From Tenacibaculum sp. 190524A05c (GTDB lineage Bacteria > Bacteroidota > Bacteroidia > Flavobacteriales > Flavobacteriaceae): a stretch of 64,000 nucleotides of DNA. Below the pieces are notes generated by a model. It searched no databases. It worked only from the letters and a program-made list of their open reading frames with translations, and was not told where the DNA came from. How positions within the stretch are numbered: position 1 is the stretch's first letter; each line of letters starts with the position of its first letter. Below are positions 59,370 to 64,000 of this stretch, in pieces. A program made the position numbers and the translations under genes. The DNA lies in contig NZ_OZ038523.1 of assembly GCF_964036595.1 (NCBI RefSeq), positions 4,066,483 to 4,130,482 on the forward strand, read 5' to 3'.

Positions 59370-62300
59370 ATGAGGAACTTTTACTCTATTAAATCCCCTA
59401 AAGTAAGGGTAATCTTTACTTTGTTTTTTCTTGTGTCTTTTTCACAAGTATTTTCACAGATCGCAATTGATGATCCAGATCAAAATATTAGCGCTCCTAC
59501 TACTTTTACTGATTCCGGTGGAACAGGAGGTAATTATACAAATGGAGAAAATGAATCAATAACTCTTACGTCATCTACTGGTGGTCAGTTAGTTGTGGAT
59601 TTTCTTTCTTTTGATGTAGAGACTTTCTTTGGTTGTGTGGATGAATTATCAATATATGATGGAGCTAATGCTGCCGCACCGCTATTGGGTTCTTTTTGTA
59701 ATTCTAGTTTACCTCCGGATGGTTTTATTACTTCTACAGGTAGTCAGTTGCATTTTGTGTTTGTTTCTGATGGTAGTGTTACTGATCCAGGTTGGGAAGC
59801 AACTATTTACCCTTCACCAGCGGATCCAACATTTCCAAATACTGATGGCGATGCTCTTGACAACTCAGCAGATGCCGATGATGATAATGATGGAATATTG
59901 GATGTTATAGAACTAGGTTCTTGTTCTGGAAGTGTTGTTATAGATTGGGATACATATTATACTGAGGGAGATTCTTCTGGTGGGTCATTGCTTAATGTTG
60001 GTCAAGATCCTTTAACCAGTCCAAATATTACAAGTACGAATGGAGTGGGTGTCACCTTGCAGCGAGAATTAACCACATCATTTTCGAATCAGCAATATAG
60101 GATTAATGATGTTTACGGAACAGCAGGTGCTGGAATTTATACTTTACTTCAAAGCTCGTTAACCCCTGGAACAGGTGAGTCACGACATACGTTTGTTTTT
60201 GATCAACCAGTATATGATTTGGCTTTTACTATTTTTGATGTAGATACAGGCCCTAACTTTACTGATCAGATAGATTTTATAATTACTCTAGCGGATGGTA
60301 CTACTCATAGTTTAGATCCTTCTGAGTATACCGAAGATCCTAGTCAAACCGTTTCTGGTAATACGATTACAGGTGGGGGAACAGATACAAATTTTGTTGT
60401 TGATGGTATACAAGCATGGGTAGTTAAATTCGAGCTAAGATATAGAAATGTTGGTGCTGCACCGGCAGGTAATCAAGGTCTAGCTTTTGGAGACTTTTCA
60501 TTTTGTGCAGCCGTAGATCAAGATACAGATGGAGATGGGACACCAGATTATTTGGATGAAGATTCTGATAATGATGGATGTTTTGATGCATTAGAAGGAG
60601 GAGGTAGTATTACTACGGCTCAGGTAAATGGATCAGGTCAAATCACTGGAGGTCAAAATGGAAGTGGTATTCCAACTTTAGCAGGTACTGGTCAAGCAGT
60701 AGGTTCTTCAACGGATTTTAATACTTTAGGATCTCAGTGTGATAGCGATGGAGATGGAGTTCCAGATGTTAGTGACCAGTGTAATGGATATGATGATAAT
60801 GCTGATCAAGATGGGGATGGAGTTCCTGATCGTTGTGATTCAGATAATGATAATGATGGAATTATAGATTCAGTAGAAGGCTTAAATTGCTCTACTGGCC
60901 CGATTAATTCAGGAACAACAGGTAGTTCTGTTGTCGCAGGTTTAATAAATGATATTTTTACTCAAGATGGAGTAAATGTTGATCTTACAACTACTGTAAC
61001 GGGTGCTACTCTAACACAATTACAAGCTGAAGGAACTACAGGTTTAAGGGTTCAAGGTACAAGTGTAGATGATGGTGCAGGAGACTCAATTGTATATACT
61101 TTTACTTTTAGTGAACCTGTCTCAAATGTTGAGTTTAGATGGTCTGGTATAGATCAAGGAGATAAGGTAACAATTACGTCTACAGGTCCTTCGGGAGCAA
61201 ATAATGTCTTTGTTGGTCCATTCATGGATCCGATTTCTACGATTCCAAATTCGGATTATGATGATAAAAATGCAGGAGATCCAAATATTAACGGATTGTT
61301 ATATAGCCTTACAGGAAATAATACTACTTCTGCTACAATTACATCATTTACTAATGGAGGTGATGCAACTAGAAGTTATTCAGATGTTTCCATTAATGGA
61401 TTGGTTTCTTCTTTCCAGATTACAACTAGAAAAGAAAGACAAGATGGAGATGGTGCAAATAATGGAAATGTAACTTTCGTCTTTGATAATTTTGAATATT
61501 GTACGGTTGATGACACTGATAATGATGGTATCCCGAATCACTTAGACTTAGATTCTGATGATGATGGATGCTTTGATTCTTTAGAAGGAGGTGAGGGTAT
61601 TTTAGCTACTCAAATAAATGGTTCTGGTGTTATAAATGGAAGTGTAGATGGAAGTGGTATTCCAGATTTAGCAACTTCAGGACAGCCAATTGGTACTGCA
61701 ATCGATGCTACAGCAACTGATGCACAGTGTGATGATGATGATGATGGAGTATTAAATGGAAGTGATGTTTGTAATGGTTTTGATGATTCCGTAGATGCAG
61801 ATTCAGATGGAGTTCCAGATGCCTGTGATTTAGATGATGATAATGATGGTATTTTAGATACAGTTGAATTAGCAAGTTGTGCTAACTCTATTTCTTTCGA
61901 GTATTATGATGGTACGCCATCTGGTTTAACTGTAGATAATATTCCAACAACTGGTGCTGATGCAACGGGAACTTTTGGTTCAACAGATGTTGATGCTTTA
62001 ATTGGAAGTATATTTGAAGTAAACGACACATATGGAATCAGATTTACAGGTTACTTTAATATCCCATCAGAAGGTAATTATAACTTTTACCTTTCTTCTG
62101 ATGATGGATCAAAGTTATTTATAGATGACGTTGAGGTTATAGATAATGATGGTGACCATGGTGTAGTTACAGTTAGCGAAAGAAAATATTTATCTCCTGG
62201 TTTACACAAGTTTGTAATTTTATTTTATGAAAATATAGGAAGTGAGTCTGTAGTTTTAGAGTATGAATTACCTGGAACTATTACACGACAACAGATTCCT

Positions 62301-64000
62301 TTTACGAGCATGTTTTGTGCTTTAGATACCGATGGTGATGGAACTCCAAATCACTTAGATGGAGATTCTGATGGAGATGGTTGTTCTGATGCAAATGAAC
62401 AATATAATGATACGAATGCTGACGGAGGAGATGGTGATCAATTTGGTTCAGGAGATCCCTCAAGTGTTGATGGATCTGGTCAAGTTACAGAAACTGGTGT
62501 TGATTATGCTTTAGCACTAAATCCTAATGTTACTGATAATACTGCGGATTTATGTGGTACTCCAGATGCGGTTGATGATTCTGCTATTACAAATGAAGAT
62601 TCAAGTGTTTCTATTACTGTAAGTACAAATGATAGTATTGGAGACGATGGAGGTGATGGAGAAGATTATAGTTTAACAAGTGGTCCATCAAATGGAGCTG
62701 TTACTGAATCTTCGGATGGAGTTTTTGTTTATACACCAGACCCTAATTTTAGTGGTGTTGATACTTTTACATATACTATTACAGATGCAGATGGAGATAC
62801 AGATGTTGCAACGGTAACGATTACTGTTGTTCCTGATACAGATGAAGATGGAATTGTTGATACATCTGATTTAGATGATGATAATGATGGGATTTTAGAT
62901 TCTGAAGAATGTACGGTTGTAGATATTCCTGCCTTCTCAATTTCTAGTGGAGCGAGTAATACTTTTAATGTTACTTCAGCAAACGGAGTTGTATTAGATA
63001 TTTCTTCAATAGACAATAGTTTTAATATTGAAATAAATGGAGTCAGTGTCGTACCTAACCAAATTCAGTTTTCTAACTCAGCTTTTGTAGCAGGGCAATC
63101 TTTAGCAAGATTTGCTTCTGATAATACAGCTTATGGTGAAGGAGGAAATGCAAATGTTTGGGATTTGAATTGGATGAATGCTGATCCTTCATTTTTGCAG
63201 TTAAAATTAATTGTAGATGAATTAGGAAATGTTTCTTTAAAAGGAAGAAGAAGTACTTCTTCACCTTTAGAAGAGATGATTATTGATAGTTCTCATCCGC
63301 AATTCAATCAAATTAACTGGAATACAGGTGGTCCTAATACTATTACTGTGAGTCAAATAGCAATTGGTCCAACTTTTTTATATGGTGATCCTTTTGGATT
63401 AAGTTGTCCTGATACTGATGGAGATGGTACACCTAACTATTTGGATTTAGATTCTGATAATGATGGATGTGATGATGTACGTGAATCTGGAGGAACTGAT
63501 GGTGATAGTAATGGAGTTTTAGATGGAACAGGATTTGATGGTAGTGGTTTAGTTACTGGTGGAACAGGTGGTTATGATGGTTTAACAGCTGCCGAGGATG
63601 AAATTTTACCAACAACTGTTGTTGTAGATGCTACTGCATTGGTTAATCAAAATACTGTGGATGGAGATTCGGCTATTTTTACGATTACATCAGCAAATGC
63701 AACCACAACAAGTACCTATACAGGAACAGCTCCAACCACTACTCCGGATTATACTACTGGTACTGATACATCTTCAGGTATAAATTATCAATGGTATATT
63801 GGAGATCCAAGTTCTGGAGGAATTGCAATTAGTGCAGCTGATACAAATTATTCAGGAGAATCTTCTAGTACATTAACAGTTAATGATGTTACAGGATTAG
63901 ATGGCACAGTATATTATTTATTGGTTACTCATGATAATAATGTTTGTACTGAGATTGTCAATAATGCAATTCTAAATGTTGATTCTGCGCCAAATGCAGT
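59370..64000 (+). CDS. Giant modular adhesin (partial, runs past the window end)
   Basis: Reading frame open from the ATG at 59370 to the end of the window, at least 1543 codons, with no stop in the stretches I translated. A signal peptide (about 1-31, ending SQVFSQ) leads into a CUB-like domain (about 35-150). Then come repeated supermodules: a beta-sandwich domain followed by Asp-rich thrombospondin type-3 repeats (for example DTDGDGTPDYLDEDSDNDG) near 60.5, 61.5, 62.3 and 63.4 kb. A PA14 domain lies at about residues 835-970, a cadherin-like domain at about 1065-1155, and an Ig-like region near the window end. Calcium-binding adhesins of this kind usually end in a T9SS signal, not visible here. 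Confidence 0.88.
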   Translation, partial: MRNFYSIKSPKVRVIFTLFFLVSFSQVFSQIAIDDPDQNISAPTTFTDSGGTGGNYTNGENESITLTSSTGGQLVVDFLSFDVETFFGCVDELSIYDGANAAAPLLGSFCNSSLPPDGFITSTGSQLHFVFVSDGSVTDPGWEATIYPSPADPTFPNTDGDALDNSADADDDNDGILDVIELGSCSGSVVIDWDTYYTEGDSSGGSLLNVGQDPLTSPNITSTNGVGVTLQRELTTSFSNQQYRINDVYGTAGAGIYTLLQSSLTPGTGESRHTFVFDQPVYDLAFTIFDVDTGPNFTDQIDFIITLADGTTHSLDPSEYTEDPSQTVSGNTITGGGTDTNFVVDGIQAWVVKFELRYRNVGAAPAGNQGLAFGDFSFCAAVDQDTDGDGTPDYLDEDSDNDGCFDALEGGGSITTAQVNGSGQITGGQNGSGIPTLAGTGQAVGSSTDFNTLGSQCDSDGDGVPDVSDQCNGYDDNADQDGDGVPDRCDSDNDNDGIIDSVEGLNCSTGPINSGTTGSSVVAGLINDIFTQDGVNVDLTTTVTGATLTQLQAEGTTGLRVQGTSVDDGAGDSIVYTFTFSEPVSNVEFRWSGIDQGDKVTITSTGPSGANNVFVGPFMDPISTIPNSDYDDKNAGDPNINGLLYSLTGNNTTSATITSFTNGGDATRSYSDVSINGLVSSFQITTRKERQDGDGANNGNVTFVFDNFEYCTVDDTDNDGIPNHLDLDSDDDGCFDSLEGGEGILATQINGSGVINGSVDGSGIPDLATSGQPIGTAIDATATDAQCDDDDDGVLNGSDVCNGFDDSVDADSDGVPDACDLDDDNDGILDTVELASCANSISFEYYDGTPSGLTVDNIPTTGADATGTFGSTDVDALIGSIFEVNDTYGIRFTGYFNIPSEGNYNFYLSSDDGSKLFIDDVEVIDNDGDHGVVTVSERKYLSPGLHKFVILFYENIGSESVVLEYELPGTITRQQIPFTSMFCALDTDGDGTPNHLDGDSDGDGCSDANEQYNDTNADGGDGDQFGSGDPSSVDGSGQVTETGVDYALALNPNVTDNTADLCGTPDAVDDSAITNEDSSVSITVSTNDSIGDDGGDGEDYSLTSGPSNGAVTESSDGVFVYTPDPNFSGVDTFTYTITDADGDTDVATVTITVVPDTDEDGIVDTSDLDDDNDGILDSEECTVVDIPAFSISSGASNTFNVTSANGVVLDISSIDNSFNIEINGVSVVPNQIQFSNSAFVAGQSLARFASDNTAYGEGGNANVWDLNWMNADPSFLQLKLIVDELGNVSLKGRRSTSSPLEEMIIDSSHPQFNQINWNTGGPNTITVSQIAIGPTFLYGDPFGLSCPDTDGDGTPNYLDLDSDNDGCDDVRESGGTDGDSNGVLDGTGFDGSGLVTGGTGGYDGLTAAEDEILPTTVVVDATALVNQNTVDGDSAIFTITSANATTTSTYTGTAPTTTPDYTTGTDTSSGINYQWYIGDPSSGGIAISAADTNYSGESSSTLTVNDVTGLDGTVYYLLVTHDNNVCTEIVNNAILNVDSAPNA

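Noticed and set aside
59629..61473. Short plus-strand reading frames inside the adhesin region (59629-59910 and 61204-61473).
   Set aside because: They lie in another frame of the long open adhesin frame and have no domain, signal or start context.

Overview
The window looks like chromosome from a marine flavobacterium (family Flavobacteriaceae; a Tenacibaculum- or Aquimarina-like genus is my guess). The reasons are very low GC, LytS/LytTR regulation, secreted proteins with C-terminal type IX secretion (T9SS) sorting domains, TAnnTTTG promoter elements instead of sigma70 -10 boxes, almost no Shine-Dalgarno sequences, and flavobacterial families such as DUF4834, DUF5683, DUF6428 and YfhO. I see no rRNA, tRNA, insertion sequence, prophage or CRISPR array.

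Region 1 (1-15.9 kb) is the most unusual part. Two related modules stand in tandem, each made of LytS-type histidine kinase(s), a LytTR response regulator and a very large T9SS-exported surface protein. Module A has two kinases, regulator A and surface protein A. Module B has one beta-propeller kinase, regulator B and surface protein B. Both surface-gene promoters, and the gap before regulator B, carry paired TT(A/C)GGAARTAAA direct repeats 20-21 bp apart. In both surface promoters the second repeat lies exactly 39 nt before a TTTG element. The surface proteins differ at the N-terminus but share a beta-helix, InlB-like repeats and a nearly identical 381-bp end that includes a structured 3' UTR.

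Region 2 (15.9-28.9 kb) is mixed housekeeping and stress functions: YjbQ, an NDH-2-type dehydrogenase, an arsR/arsC-like/DUF6428 operon without a visible arsenite pump, a class-III-like PPK2, an exonuclease, a GH3/beta-lactamase fusion, a Crp-like regulator and acetyltransferases. The gap at 28.92-29.3 kb has promoter and terminator signals for two tandem small RNAs on the minus strand.

Region 3 (29.3-40.5 kb) holds an AraC-type membrane regulator, RsmE, an acyltransferase, an outer-membrane protein with a long Lys/Glu tail, DUF4834, YfhO, and two tandem TPR-AraC regulators with duplicated upstream and terminator sequences. Region 4 (40.6-45.1 kb) is a compact glycan operon: methyltransferase, two glycosyltransferases and a flippase.

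Region 5 (45.2-58.9 kb) is mostly core chromosome: Crp-like regulator, WbqC, LepB, DapB, DUF5683, ParB, ParA, a lipoprotein, DnaN, an LpxR-like protein, two adjacent class-I-like PPK2 genes, a second ArsC-like phosphatase, an Smr protein and a cysteine desulfurase. Region 6 (58.9 kb to the end) is a gap with a promoter and a folded 5' leader, followed by a giant modular adhesin (CUB-like, thrombospondin type-3, PA14, cadherin-like) that runs off the window.
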